Source: Schistosoma mansoni (taxonomy: Eukaryota > Platyhelminthes > Trematoda > Strigeidida > Schistosomatidae). From it: DNA of 64,000 nucleotides. Position 1 is the stretch's first letter. Each line of letters starts with the position of its first letter. The translations under genes were made by a program, and so were the position numbers. Of the stretch, positions 9,240 to 19,587 are shown one piece after another. The notes beneath the pieces are model-generated. The model was not told where the DNA came from and did no database searches. It was given only the letters and a program-made list of their open reading frames with translations. The DNA is taken from NCBI RefSeq assembly GCF_000237925.1, contig NC_031496.1, positions 1,899,396 through 1,963,395 on the forward strand. Reading direction: 5' to 3'.

Positions 9240-10018
9240 ATGTGTTACTGCTATTGACAGATATAAGTAGTATGTATCACTACTCGAAAATGAAATGACT
9301 TGAGGTAGAAGGTTAAGAAAATTTGAATAGAAGAGAACAAGAACAGAGATGATTTAGTATGGAAATGAAGGAATGATAAAGTTTGAGACGATTGATAGAT
9401 ATTTTGTAGCTAAAGTACTTACTGTACGGTCCTCATAGTTTACCAAGATATTCTGTATAGTCACCTATATTTATTTAAACACATAAATATTGGTACAAAT
9501 GGGCACCAGATATATATGCGCCACACAAATCACATTTGATTTGTGTGAGGGTTGTGATACTGCTCAGGTGCCCAAACTGGAACAGGTGGTTTTCTAAGGG
9601 GATCTTATCCGGAGCCTTTGACCTAAAGGTCTGATCAACAAGGCAGCGGAGCAACGTGAGGAGATGTAGTCCCATGGTAGCCAGTGATCAACGATCGATT
9701 CATATGCCATTTGTTTCTTCAGGATGTTGGGGCCCATGTGCACCTTTGGTTTGGAATCAGGGTTTTCCAACTCCCCTAGGTGGACAACCCACATCCACCA
9801 ACGCAGTTAAAGCGCCGGACATTCGCTTTTCATACTCTTAATTTCGTAAACAACAGTAATGCCACGAGAAGGCAGTGAGTAAGACTTCCGTGGCAGAGGC
9901 TATATAGACGTAGCCATGTGAGAGCATTTCGAGAGGGTGAGCGGACTTCCCCACTCTCGTCCGTACCAGGGCATTTAGAGGCATAGTCACCTATAATCTT
10001 TTTTATACTCATGTTTTC

Positions 10019-10030
<12 letters not shown>
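9240..10030 (-). repeat. Repeat C, split by a D insertion
   Basis: C runs from TGTGATATGTGTTACTGC (9238) to GTATAGTCACCTATA (9469), then resumes after D at 9984 (TAGTCACCTATAATC, then GTTTTCTATATAC). The same uninterrupted stretch is seen at 43425-43500. Confidence 0.75.
9470..9983 (-). mobile_element. Repeat D, complete 514-bp copy with target-site duplication
   Basis: Flanked by the 12-bp direct repeat TAGTCACCTATA (9458-9469 and 9984-9995). The left end carries the tail complement (TTTATTTAAACACATAAAT); the right end is ACCAGGGCATTTAGAGGCA. This fixes the family limits. The structure (TSD, A/T tail) is that of an RNA-copied element. No convincing reading frame is present, so it is probably non-autonomous. 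Confidence 0.85.

Positions 10031-10052
<22 letters not shown>
10019..10052. repeat. TA microsatellite
   Basis: TATA dinucleotide run at the end of the C copy. Confidence 0.9.
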
Positions 10053-10057
<5 letters not shown>

Positions 10058-10114
10058 CTATTCAATTTAATCATACTCAATCACTAAGCGACAATATATA
10101 CTAGAGGTACAAAT

Positions 10115-10490
10115 TCATTTAGTACTGTTTGTTTGATTCTTTCCATTGGTGTGTTAAGATCACAACTGGTCAGTCTCTAATTGGCATACTGTGCGTATTG
10201 CCTCGATATAGCCTAAATTCACTAGCATGGTAAGCAAAGATAGATAGTGGCCAGCAGTGGAATCCAGCTTGACGCGCGTTTCACCCTATTTTGGACTCGT
10301 CAGCTGGATGTACCTACATCTTAGTGTTGATGTTCACTGTGGGACTCGAACGCAGTAACTTTCGCTCCAAACGCCATCGCGTTATCCACTCGACCACTGA
10401 GCCATAATAGCCACTTACTTGTGCAATGGGGTGAAGTTTAAATTCACTTGGTATTTTTTGTTTGAATCATCCCATTAATGTTTTAGGACT
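10115..10490 (-). mobile_element. SINE-A, tandem-type copy
   Basis: Minus strand holds leader, tRNA-like head (AGTGGATAACGCGATGGCG complement at 10370-10395), hammerhead (10262-10309) and a second leader. It is joined at 10491 to a plus-oriented copy, forming an inverted pair. Confidence 0.85.
10262..10309 (-). ncRNA. Hammerhead motif of SINE-A
   Basis: Minus strand: stem I arm ATCCAG, core CTGACGA, stem II TCC/GGG around AAAATA, GAAA, stem III CGCGCG, triplet GTC, then AAG and stem I arm CTGGAT. Core residues are intact. The extra bases after GTC weaken stem I relative to versions reading GTCCTGGAT. Confidence 0.65.
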
Positions 10491-10655
10491 GCAACACGAT
10501 GGCGTTTAAAGCGAAAGTTACTGGGTTCGAGTCCTAGAATGAACATCAACAAATCTGAGATGCAGGCACATTCAGCTGACGAGTCCTAAATAGGACAAAA
10601 CGCGCTTTGTCCTGGATTCCACTGCTAGTCACTATCCATCTTTGCTTACAATACA
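10491..10655 (+). mobile_element. SINE-A, head plus hammerhead
   Basis: Starts inside the head (ACGATGGCGTTTAAAGCG) with B-box GGGTTCGAGTCC, then CTGACGAG, but GAAA has become AAAA, which should abolish cleavage. Ends CCACTATCCATCTTTGC. Confidence 0.8.
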
Positions 10656-10857
10656 GGTATAGCTTAACATAGTATTAAAAAATGGGGGTGAATAGAATCA
10701 ATATTTATGGGATATGAAATAAATCTAGGGAGGGGGGTGAATTAATTGATTTTAGTTAGAAACTATATGTAAGAATTAAAAATGTTCTGTTGTTGTTTAT
10801 TAAAATAACAAGATATAAATAGAATAAACTAATGAAACTAATGGTAATGGCTCTATG

Positions 10858-11205
10858 AGGTATTTCCTAGAGTTCTAGTGAGAAGCAGTAACCAGCAGAG
10901 TTTAACCAGGTCTGTTGTAGAGATATCAACTCACTGATGACATTGATGAATAGTTGCTCAACTTCGTGGATTGATTAAAGTTAGACATTAACACCGTTTG
11001 ATGCTGACCGGCTATCAGTTAAGTGCTCTGGCGCGAGACTGATAGGTTCTGGATTCGAATCTCGCTCGCGAGTGCGGAATCATGGATGCGCACAGCCACT
11101 GAGGAGTCTCATAATAGAACGAAACGGTCGTCAATCAATGTTTCCAGGTTTTCCATGATGGTCTAGCTTCCATTGACTCATGATCTCAACTCTATAAAAT
11201 AATAA
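10858..11205 (+). mobile_element. SINE-B, near full length
   Basis: Begins TTTCCTAGAGTTCTAGTG, continues through GATATCAACTCACTGA, head with GGATTCGAATCTCG, hammerhead core CTGAGGA (stem I disrupted) and end TTTTCCATGATGG. From 11206 to 11552 there is only A/T-rich sequence. Confidence 0.8.
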
Positions 11206-11552
11206 TAATAATGATAAATTCACCATGTGGTTTGTGCCAAAATAATGTTTTTCTCTTTTTTTTCGATTTTTCTCTTTTTTTTCTTGTTTTTCTTGTTTAT
11301 TTTTTGGAAATGATATCACGCAATAGTTATATCTGTCATATGGGTATACATAGATACTAATATATGGTATATATGGTATATAGGATGTTTATAAGGTTGG
11401 TTATCTATATATATGTAAATGGTCAATGAAGAAGGAACATGTACATTCCCCCCCTTTTTTGTTTCTTTTATGTTTGTTATTAAAGAATAATTATGTTTAG
11501 ATCAAAGTTTTAAACTATAGAAAAACTTAATTGTTTATGCTACATTTGATTG

Positions 11553-11900
11553 AGATCATGAATGGATTGATGTTGGATCATCATTGAAAACCTGGAAGCA
11601 CTGGATGGATGTTTCGTCGTATTGTTTGACTCCTCAGCAGTACGCATCCACGATTCGTGGTTTGGTGGAGGTTAGAAATTAACATTGTTGAATTCTGGTC
11701 AGCTCAATGATCTAGAGGTTAAGTGCTCGTATGTCAGACCGAAGGTCTTGGGTTCGAATCTCGCCTGCTGAATTGTAGACGCAAACTGTTGAGAAGTTTC
11801 ATACTAGAATGAAACGGCCGTCCAATGCTTACAACTTTTAAGTGGTGGTTTAATATCAGTCGGTTCATGATCTCAATCAAAAACTTAGTAATCTCCACAA
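11553..11900. mobile_element. SINE-B/B2 fold-back copy
   Basis: A minus-oriented 3' half (11553-11655) faces a plus-oriented B2 unit (11656-11900) with head GATCTAGAGGTTAAGTGC, B-box GGGTTCGAATCTCG, GAAACGGCCGTCC and the B2 end. Confidence 0.75.
11598..11643 (-). ncRNA. Hammerhead motif of SINE-B
   Basis: Minus strand: GTACTG, core CTGAGGA, stem II GTC/GAC, GAAA, ATC triplet, CAGTGC. Core intact; one mismatch in stem I. Confidence 0.6.
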
Positions 11901-12149
11901 CCCCATACTGATAAATTTTTATGCGTTAAATAGAATGTATTCATCACAGATACCTGGAGAGGTCGTGATCACCTATTCCTCAAGAATCTTATATTATGTT
12001 TCTTTATTCGTCTAGCACTTCCTAGTCTTTAATGGTATCTACCCAGAAGTCGAATGAGTCATTCATGAATACAACCGATAAGTTATTTCAATCTTTAAAA
12101 CTTCTCTTCAAACAATTCAGCATGTTATTGGTTGATAACATATAAAATT

Positions 12150-12383
12150 GTAAGCAAAGATGGAATAGTGGCTGGCAAATGGAATCCAGGACAAAGCGCG
12201 TTTCGTCCTATTTGTGACTCTTCACGTGTATGTATCTGCATCTCAGAGTTGATGTTCACTCCCAGAGTCTCAGAGTGAACATCAACTCTGAGAATGCAGG
12301 TACATCCAGCTGACGAGTCCAAAATAGGGTGAAACGCGCGTCAAGCTGGATTCCACTGCTGGCCACTATCTATCTTTGCTTAC
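12150..12383. mobile_element. SINE-A inverted dimer (old palindrome)
   Basis: A minus-oriented hammerhead half (12150-12250) meets a plus-oriented one (12255-12383) at a join within AGTGAACATC-type sequence. The arms differ at many sites and belong to different subtypes (one ends GTCCTGG, the other GTCAAGCTGG). Confidence 0.8.
12304..12351 (+). ncRNA. Hammerhead motif of SINE-A
   Basis: ATCCAG, CTGACGA, TCC AAAATA GGG, GAAAC, GCGCGTC, AAG, CTGGAT. The same variant as 10262-10309 on the other strand. Confidence 0.65.
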
Positions 12384-12715
12384 CATGCTAGTGAATTTAG
12401 GCTATATCGAGGCAATACGCACAGTATGCACATATGCCAATAAGAAATTGACCAGTTGCCGTCATAATACATCAATGGGAAGATTCAAACAAACAATACC
12501 AAGTGAATTTAAACTTCACCCCATTGCACATGCAAGTGGCTGTCGGGAATCAGCGGCCAAGTGGATAATGCGATGGCGTTTGAATCGAAAGGTACTGGGT
12601 TCGAGTCCCAGAGTGAACATCAACTCAGATGTAGGTACATCCAGCTGATGAGTCCTGAATAGGATGGAGCGCGCTTCCTGGATCCTACTGCTAGCTATTA
12701 TCCAGCTTTGCTTAT
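12384..12715 (+). mobile_element. SINE-A, second tandem unit
   Basis: Leader (TAGTGAATTTAGGCTATATC), then tRNA-like head with GGGTTCGAGTCCC and a decayed hammerhead (core CTGATGA kept, but GGAG in place of GAAA). Head-to-tail with the unit on its left, as in tandem Sm-alpha arrays. Confidence 0.85.
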
Positions 12716-12736
12716 TCAGAGTACTACTTAGATTTT

Positions 12737-13035
12737 TATATTTGATTGAGATCATGAAATGATTGATGTTAGATCTCCATTGAAAGCCAGGAAGCACTGG
12801 ATGACTGTTTCATTCTATTGTTGGACTCCTCAGCAGTGCGCAACGACGATTTGCGGTTTGGTTGAGGCCAGTTACAAGTGATCACATGATGATTACCATC
12901 AGAATGAGGTTTGCTGAGAATGTACTAGTTTTAATAGATGAATTCATGAGTCGACGAAACGGCTATCCAATGCTTCCAAATTGTCATTGGAGGTCTAGCT
13001 TATATTGACACTTGAATTTAACTATTAAGACGTAA
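12737..13035. mobile_element. SINE-B/B2 fold-back remnant
   Basis: Minus-oriented end at 12737-12865, unrelated middle, then a plus-oriented end from ACGAAACGGCTATCCAATGC (12956) to about 13035. Confidence 0.65.
12794..12839 (-). ncRNA. Hammerhead motif of SINE-B
   Basis: Minus strand: GCACTG, CTGAGGA, degenerate stem II, GAAA, ATC, CAGTGC. Core and stem I are intact; stem II is weakened. Confidence 0.5.
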
Positions 13036-14010
13036 TATCTATTAAAAATTGTTGAAGACTAAAGAAAATTGAATACCTGCTTCGTTCTACTGATTGCGAG
13101 GGTCAATATTGTCATTATTGATGTTAAAGACTGAATCTACTCAATCCAAATGTTTTGATACTTTTACCATCTACAAAATGATCTCATTTGGGATAATTAC
13201 TAACAATAGAAGCAATGATATACGGTTCATCCTAATTGGAACTTGCCAACCGTGTGTACTTTAGCCTGGGTTAAACAATATATCTGAAGATATGAGCTTA
13301 CGCCCAAATGTTTTAAACTATTGAAATACTGGATTCAGATACCAGTAAGATCATCCATCTAGAGAGTCTTCTATATGATGAAACATGACTTTTTTGTTTC
13401 AACACTGTTCATTGCATAAAATATCGTTATAAATTCTATGACACAAAGTACTGTCCACATTTGTATCTCAGTCAGCCGATTTCACATCTCGAGGAGGAGG
13501 ATAGTAGTTGTAATGTGGTGTGGGCTACAGTATTAACTTTAAGAAAACTAATTAATATCTACGACTTCAGATACTTTTTAAGAATTAAGCCCATATTAAT
13601 CACTTATGGAGTAGTGACTGATAACCTCTCTATGATACTGACTAATGAAGGTTCGAACTCTATAGAGAACATCCATTACTTCATAAGATTACAGATGGAT
13701 CTTTCCCACAATCGATTAGTAATAGGATACATAGATAGAAGCTAGATTATACTCAATTCCCAACTCTTAACTAATTAGAAGATTGAGTTTAGTTCTAACG
13801 AAATTTATAATGCAAGGCTAAGTTTGGTTTTATCATAATATCCTAACCAACCTAAGATGTACAAGTCTTATGGTTGGTTGCCTTCAATCATCAACTAACA
13901 GAATGAAGTAGTACAAGTAATTTTGAATTAATCGGACTTAATGACTTCTTTTCTATTCCGTCTGTAGAATTCTGTCAGCATTAAAACAGTTAGACAAGTA
14001 TATCGTCTGT
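13036..14010. other. About 1 kb with no recognised feature
   Basis: A 94-residue frame at 13461-13745 (plus) shows no recognisable domain and is probably chance. A faint B2 echo lies near 13340-13395. Confidence 0.35.
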
Positions 14011-14014
14011 CACG

Positions 14015-14391
14015 TCTTAGCGACCGAAAGATCTGATCCACAAGACAGTAGAGCACCGTGAGGAGATGCAGTCCCATAGTAGCCGGTGACCAACAATTAG
14101 TTCGCACGCCACTTGCTCCTTCAGGATACTGGAGCCAGCCCATGTGCACCATTGGTTTGGAATGAGGATTTTTCAACCCCCCTATGTGGGTCCTCCGTGT
14201 CCACCAACGCGGTTAAAGCTCCGGACATTCACTTTTCGTTCTTTCAATTTCGTAAACAACAATAACTTCACGAGAAGGCAGTGGGTAGGATTTCCCTGTC
14301 ATAGGCTTTATACGCGTGGTCATGTGAGAGCATTTCTAGAGGGAGAGCGAACTCTCCCCACTCTTGGCCGTACCAGGGCATTTGGGGGCTA
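14015..14391 (-). mobile_element. Repeat D, truncated (lacks tail end)
   Basis: Runs from GATCTGATCCACAAGACAG to TACCAGGGCATTTGGGGG on the plus strand. The tail-side 100 bp is missing. 14392-14702 is AT-rich without features. Confidence 0.8.
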
Positions 14392-14702
14392 TCGTCGTAC
14401 AACAATTTGATCTATGAAATTTGCTCATCGCTAAGGACTGATTGAACACAGCATCAGTCACTGTTCAATGATCAATTATTCTGTATCAATGTTTCAATAA
14501 AATTAGAATTTGCTGGGTTTTTTTCAAGATCATTCATAAAATCATTTACACTTGAAGTGTTACATTCTATTTAATTAGAAATTGTAACAAATAAGGTAAT
14601 AATATTGATTAGGATATATCAAGGAAAAAAGGGCCAATGCTCACTATGATAACATTTATAATTTTGCTGAGTGTGCATGAGATAAACAGTTTTCCCCCCG
14701 GA

Positions 14703-15205
14703 AGATGAATAGTGTCTAGCAATGGGATCCAGGACACACATTTCGTCCTATTTAGGACTCTTCAGTTGGATGTACTTATATTCCAGAGTTGATGTCCATA
14801 TTAGGACTCAAATACAATACCGTTCGTTTCACATGCCATCGCTTTATCTACTTAGCTACTCAGCTCTTATAGCTACTTGCTTTGTAATAGGGTTAGGTTT
14901 GAATTCATTTAATATTATTTACTTGAACCTTCCCAAAGACGTTTAGGACTACAATTATTCAGTCTCTTATTGGCATATATACATACTTTGCGTATTACCT
15001 CGATATTGCCTTAAATCTGAAGCATTATCAGCTTGGATGGACAATGGCTAGTAGTAAAATCCAGGACACATGTTTCCTCCTACTTGGGACTCATCAGTTG
15101 AGTAGACCAGCATTTCAAAGTTGATGTTCGCTTCATCCAGAACTCGAACCCAGTATCATTCGCTTCAAACACAATCACGTTGTCCATATAGCTACTAAAT
15201 CTTGA
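14703..15205 (-). mobile_element. SINE-A, tandem dimer, decayed
   Basis: Two minus-oriented units in series. Each has a hammerhead remnant (CATTTCGTCCTATTTAGGAC near 14740; TTTCCTCCTACTTGGGAC near 15075) followed by a tRNA-like head. Both cores are mutated. Confidence 0.8.
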
Positions 15206-15264
15206 TCAATGAGAAAATTCAAGCAAATAATACCAAGTGAATATAAATACTTTTCTATTTATTA

Positions 15265-15635
15265 TTATCAGAAGGGGTTTTTGTGGAGATTTAGTGTTTT
15301 CATAGTTGAAAGCGTCAGTCGATTGAAGCTAGACCACCAAGGAAAACCTGGAAGCACTTGACGGCCGTTTCGTCATATTGAACGGTTAATGTCGGTGAAC
15401 GGTTGCTCAACTTCGTAGATTCGTTGGAGTTATACTTAAACACCATAGGATGCCGGCTTAGTGGTCTGATGCGGGACTTGTAGGTCCTGAGTTCAAATCT
15501 TGTGAGGCGAAGTCGTGGATGCACATTGCCCCTGAGGAGTCCCACAATAAGACGAAAATGCCGTCAAGCAGTGCTTCCAGGTTTTCCCTCGTCGTCTAGC
15601 TTCAATTGACTCACACTTTCAACTAAGGTAATAAT
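15265..15635. mobile_element. SINE-B fold-back copy
   Basis: Minus-oriented end (15265-15370) joined to a plus-oriented unit (15375-15635) with core CTGAGGA, AAGACGAAAA and GTCAAGCAGTGC. The 3' end runs directly into the PLE fragment. Confidence 0.75.
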
Positions 15636-15639
15636 AATA

Positions 15640-15940
15640 ATGTGAAAACAATTTGACACCTTATCACTCTGGCTAATAAGCTAATATTACCAGGTGAGTT
15701 AAAGGAGAGAATAAACTGTTTTTGAATACACAAAGGGGGTTTGAATGTTCGTATAACTACGGCTTCAATAAACATTAGTATACACCCCCCCACCATTTAC
15801 ACTTTTATACAACACTATAAAAGCCGAGTTAAGATCAATCTTATGGCCTGTTTCGATTATATGTTTAGCAATAGAAGATGATGGATTAGATTTTCTAATG
15901 TTTCGTAACTGAATGTAAGCTACTTCTTCAGGGAATATTT
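15640..15940 (-). mobile_element. Penelope-like element endonuclease fragment
   Basis: The reverse strand matches the PLE fragment at 17150-17475 over nearly its whole length (the complement of CAGGCCATAAGATTGATCTTA is at 15832-15852). The copy is broken. Confidence 0.7.
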
Positions 15941-15961
15941 AGTATAGAAAAAAGAAAAATC

Positions 15962-16157
15962 GTTGAAAGCGTGAGTCAGTTGATGCCAAACCACTATGGA
16001 AAATCTGGAAGCACTGGATACCCGTTCCGAATCTCGCGAGGCGAGGTCGTGGATGCGCATTTTCACTGAGGAGTCCCACAATAGGACGAAACGACCGTCA
16101 AGCAGTACTTCCACGATTTCCCTGATGGTCTAGTTTCAATTGACCTATGCTTTCAAC
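15962..16157. mobile_element. SINE-B compact fold-back
   Basis: A 196-bp unit: both ends are inverted copies of the SINE-B 3' terminus (GTTGAAAGCGTGAGTCAGTT at the left, its diverged complement at the right). A truncated head and a hammerhead with core CTGAGGA, GAAA and GTC lie between. Confidence 0.8.
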
Positions 16158-16465
16158 TTTTCTATTTGTTAAATAATTTCTTTTTAGTGACCTTATTTTT
16201 GTTCCTCTGTCCATTGAAAAACAAACAAAAGAAAACCAAAAGAAGGAAACTTCATTGGTCATTTTTTTTATTTTCATAGCAAAAATAAGAAAATTAATAT
16301 CTACACGTTATACTAAGATAATTTATCGTTTGTACCTTTCACTTAGAGATAAGATAAATTAGCTGTGTGTGTTGACATGCTTTCACATCTAGAACCTTCA
16401 GATGAATTATGTATGAATGACCTCCAAATTCAAAATTCATATCATAATGTGTATCTTTCTTTATA
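16158..16465. other. AT-rich, nothing recognised
   Basis: No coding signal; A and T runs around 16215-16300. Confidence 0.4.
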
Positions 16466-16866
16466 TTATTATCAGAGGGGGGTTTTTGTGGAGATTTCAG
16501 TATTTGCATAGTTGAAAGCATGAGTGAATTGAAGCTAGACCACCATGGAAAACCTGGAAGCACTGGATGGTCGTTTCGTTCTATCATGGGACTCCTTAGC
16601 AGTGCGCATCCACGACCTTGCCTCGCAATATTCAAAACCAGGACTTATCAGTCTTGCACGCGAGCGCTTAACATGTAGACCACTAAGCCGGCATCCGATG
16701 GTGTTTATGTGTAACTCCAACCAATCCACGTAGTTGAGCGACTATTCACCAATTGTCTTCAGTGAGTTGATATCTCACAACACACATGGTTGAACTCCAC
16801 TGGTCACTGCTTCTCACTAGAACTCCTGGATTTACCTGTCGAAGTCAGTCACTAGTGAGCATATGA
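16466..16866 (-). mobile_element. SINE-B, full-length copy
   Basis: A good reference copy of about 400 bp. Minus-strand order: 5' leader (complement of CACTAGTGAGCATATGATT at the right), GATATCAACTCACTGAAG, tRNA-like head, hammerhead (CTAAGGA, one core base changed) and terminal CTCCACAAAAACCCCCC. Confidence 0.85.
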
Positions 16867-17135
16867 TTATTGTTATTATTATTATCAGAAGGGGTTTTGT
16901 GGAGATTTAGTATTTGCATAGTTGAAAGCATGAGTCGTGAATTGGTTGAAGTTAGACTCAGTGGTCTATTTGTTAAGTGCTCTGGCGCGAGACTGATAGG
17001 TCCTGAATTTGAATCTCGTGAGGCGGGGTCGTGGATGCGCACTACTGAGGAGTCCCACAATAGGACGAAACGGCCGTCAAGCAGTGCTTCTAGGTTTTCC
17101 CTGGTGGTCTAGCTTCAATCGACTCACGCTTTCAA
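16867..17135. mobile_element. SINE-B fold-back copy
   Basis: Minus-oriented end (16867-16935), then a plus-oriented head (TCTATTTGTTAAGTGCTCTGG) and hammerhead with CTGAGGA, GAAACGGCC, GTCAAGCAGTGC, and a 3' end abutting PLE sequence at about 17145. Confidence 0.8.
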
Positions 17136-17149
17136 CTATTTTTCTTTTC

Positions 17150-17475
17150 TCCATATTAAATCTTCTCTGAAGAAGTAGATTACATTAAGTTACGTAACAT
17201 TAGAAAATCTAATCTATCATCCCTTATTGCCAAACATAGAATTGAAACAGGCCATAAGATTGATCTTAATTCAGCTTTTGTGGTGTTGTATAAAAGTGTA
17301 AATGGGGGGATGTATACTAATGTTTATTGAAGCCGTAGTCATACGAACATTCACACCCCCTTATGTGTATTCAAAAACAGTTTGTTCTCACCCACAAACA
17401 TACCCTGGTAATATTAACTTATTATCCAAAGTGATTAGGTGTCAAATTGTTTTCACATTATTATCAAAAAAGGGT
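17150..17475 (+). mobile_element. Penelope-like element endonuclease fragment
   Basis: Plus-strand frames show SLIAKHRIETGHKIDLNSAF, then VLYKS, FIEA and CIQKQFVL. This pattern is typical of the C-terminal GIY-YIG-type endonuclease region of Penelope-like retroelements. The copy is broken, with no catalytic reverse transcriptase nearby. It ends directly at a SINE-B terminus, as does its inverted partner. Confidence 0.75.
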
Positions 17476-17865
17476 TTTTTTGGTGGAGATTTAGTATTTT
17501 CATAGTTGAAATCATGAGTCAATTGAATCTAGACCACTATGGAAAACCTGGAAGCACTGGACGGCTGTTTCATCCTATTATGGGACTCCTCAATAGTGCG
17601 CATCCATGATCTCACCTCACGAGCGAGATTCGAACCAAGGATCTATCAGTCTCGCGCCAGAGCACTTAACCGATAGACCACTGATCCGGCATCTGATGGT
17701 GTTTATGTGTAACTCCCACAATAAAACAAACCTGGTTGAACTCCACTGGTTACTGCTTCTCACTAGAACTCCAGAAAATACCTCATGGAAACGGCCGTTC
17801 AGTGCTTCGAGGTTTTCCCTTGGGGTCTAGTATCAATTGACTCCCGCTTTCAACTATGAAAATTA
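17476..17865 (-). mobile_element. SINE-B, near full length
   Basis: Starts TTTTTTTGGTGGAGATTTAG immediately after the PLE fragment. Hammerhead core reads TTGAGGA on the minus strand (one core change). The right end turns back into a plus-oriented 3' end (ACGGCCGTTCAGTGCTTCG). Confidence 0.75.
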
Positions 17866-18094
17866 TTATTATTATCCTTGTCTACTCTTACCCCCCATCA
17901 TTTCCAGTCTGATTGACCCTTTTTTTTTATAGATATAAATGTTCTTAACAAAGTATATGTGTGATTAGATTGTTCGAAATGTATTGCACTGATATATCAT
18001 TACATACTTCTGATAATCTTCGACTTCTTATGTTACACTGTCAACATTTAACAAAAGGGATTAATTGCTTTATATTACAAATAGATTATAATTA

Positions 18095-18483
18095 TAGGAC
18101 GAAACGCGCGTCAAACCGGATTCCACTGCTAACCACTATCCATCTTTGCTTATCATGCTTGTGAATTAAAACTGTATCGAAGCAATACACACAGTATGCA
18201 CATATGCCAATAAGAGACTGACCAGTTGCAGTCCTAAACATCAATGGTAAGATTCAAACAAACAATACTAAGTGAATTGAAACTTCACCCCATTGCACAA
18301 ACAAGTGGCTATCAGGTCTCAGTAGCTGAGTGGATAACGCGATGGCGTTTGAAACGAACGGTACTGAATTCGAGTCTCAGAGTGAACATCAACAAATCTG
18401 AGATGCAGGTACATCCAGCTGACGAGTCCGAAATAGGACGAAACGCGCGTCAAACTGGATTCCACTGCTAGCCACTATCCATC
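18095..18483 (+). mobile_element. SINE-A, 1.3 tandem units
   Basis: Hammerhead 3' half (18095-18150), complete leader (GAAGATTCAAACAAACAATA-type), tRNA-like head with A-box-like TAGCTGAGTGG (18329-18339) and B-box-like ATTCGAGTCTC, then a complete hammerhead. The best preserved plus-strand SINE-A in the window. Confidence 0.9.
18413..18460 (+). ncRNA. Hammerhead motif of SINE-A, intact core
   Basis: ATCCAG, CTGACGA, GTCC/GGAC around GAAATA, GAAA, CGCGCG, GTC, AAA, CTGGAT. All conserved core positions match. The AAA after the cleavage triplet must be accommodated in stem I. Confidence 0.7.
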
Positions 18484-18729
18484 TGTTATTATAATGATTA
18501 TTAATGAATAGATTTCATTATATGATTTCTTGTTGAAGTTGATGAAGAACCAACCAGATTGGTCAGTTCTAATATGAAATTACCAATCCAAATGAGTCAT
18601 TCCACTTTGAGACAGTTAGATATTACTGTAATTAATATACTTTCAAGTTGATTAGTTGATGTAGAAATTACTTTCATCTCAGTAGACATTCATTAGAAAA
18701 AGGCTCATATCCTTCCTTACAAACTATTC

Positions 18730-19160
18730 ATATTATTATCAAAAAAGGGGGAATTGTTAAGATCTTCGTAATTTAATATTTGAATTCATGAGTCAATTGA
18801 AGCTAGATCACCATTGACAACCTGGAAGCATTGGACGGCCATTTCGTCCTATTATAGGACTCCTGAGCAATATGCATTTATGATCCTACATTTGAGATTC
18901 TAATCCAAGACCTATTGGTCTCGTGTGCTAAGACTTAACCTCTAGATCACTGAGCTGGCTGACATCCAACAGTGATAATGTCTACTTACAACCAATTCAC
19001 GAAATTGCAGCGACGTCCACCATCTTCTTCAGTGAGTAACTGCCTCAAAATAGACTTGTTTGAACTCCACTGGTCACAGCTTCTCACTAGAACTTCAATG
19101 CTTCCAGGTTTTTCATGACACTCTAGCTTTATTTGAGTCTCGACTTCTACTATTAACTAA
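18730..19160 (-). mobile_element. SINE-B2, near full length, with inverted end
   Basis: Minus-oriented B2 with leader, head and decayed hammerhead (18730-19096), then a plus-oriented 3' end (AATGCTTCCAGGTTTTTCA) to 19160. 18484-18729 shows nothing recognisable. Confidence 0.75.
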
Positions 19161-19299
19161 TTAATATTAATTTATTTTTCCCTGGAAAAGAAAAATATTT
19201 GAGTTCTCATACATCAGTTAACAATAAAAGGTTATGCGTGAGTATCAGTTTGATTTGGTTGAATGATCGCATATGTTATTACTATTACTAGTAGTAGTA

Positions 19300-19520
19300 G
19301 TGTGGTGTGTGCTACTGATGTTGACAGATATAAGTAGTATATATCCCCAATTGAAAATGAAATGACTGGTATCAGAAGGTTAAGAAAATCAAAAGAAAAG
19401 AGAATAAGAACGAGAACAGAGAGTTATTGGTGTAGAAACGAAAGAACGATGATGTCTGAGACAATTGATTGACATCCTTCAGAAGGAACAGTCAATTTTG
19501 AGATATATGATTAACACCAT
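19300..19520 (-). repeat. Repeat C, truncated
   Basis: TGTGGTGTGTGCTACTGATG start, GACAGATATAAGTAGTATAT, AGAACGAGAACAGAGAG. The far end is replaced by AGAAGGAACAGTCAATTTTG. Confidence 0.7.
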
Positions 19521-19587
19521 GTAAATGAAGTATATACTGTTTGATATTCAGATTCTACAAAGATGTCATATTCAAGTACATTCATTT

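Noticed and set aside
13461-13745. 94-residue frame in a repeat-free region
   Set aside because: No domain, no splice-site context and AT-driven composition.
18320-18400. Genuine tRNA genes at the A/B-box-like segments
   Set aside because: No segment folds as a complete cloverleaf with an acceptor stem; all are heads of SINE copies.
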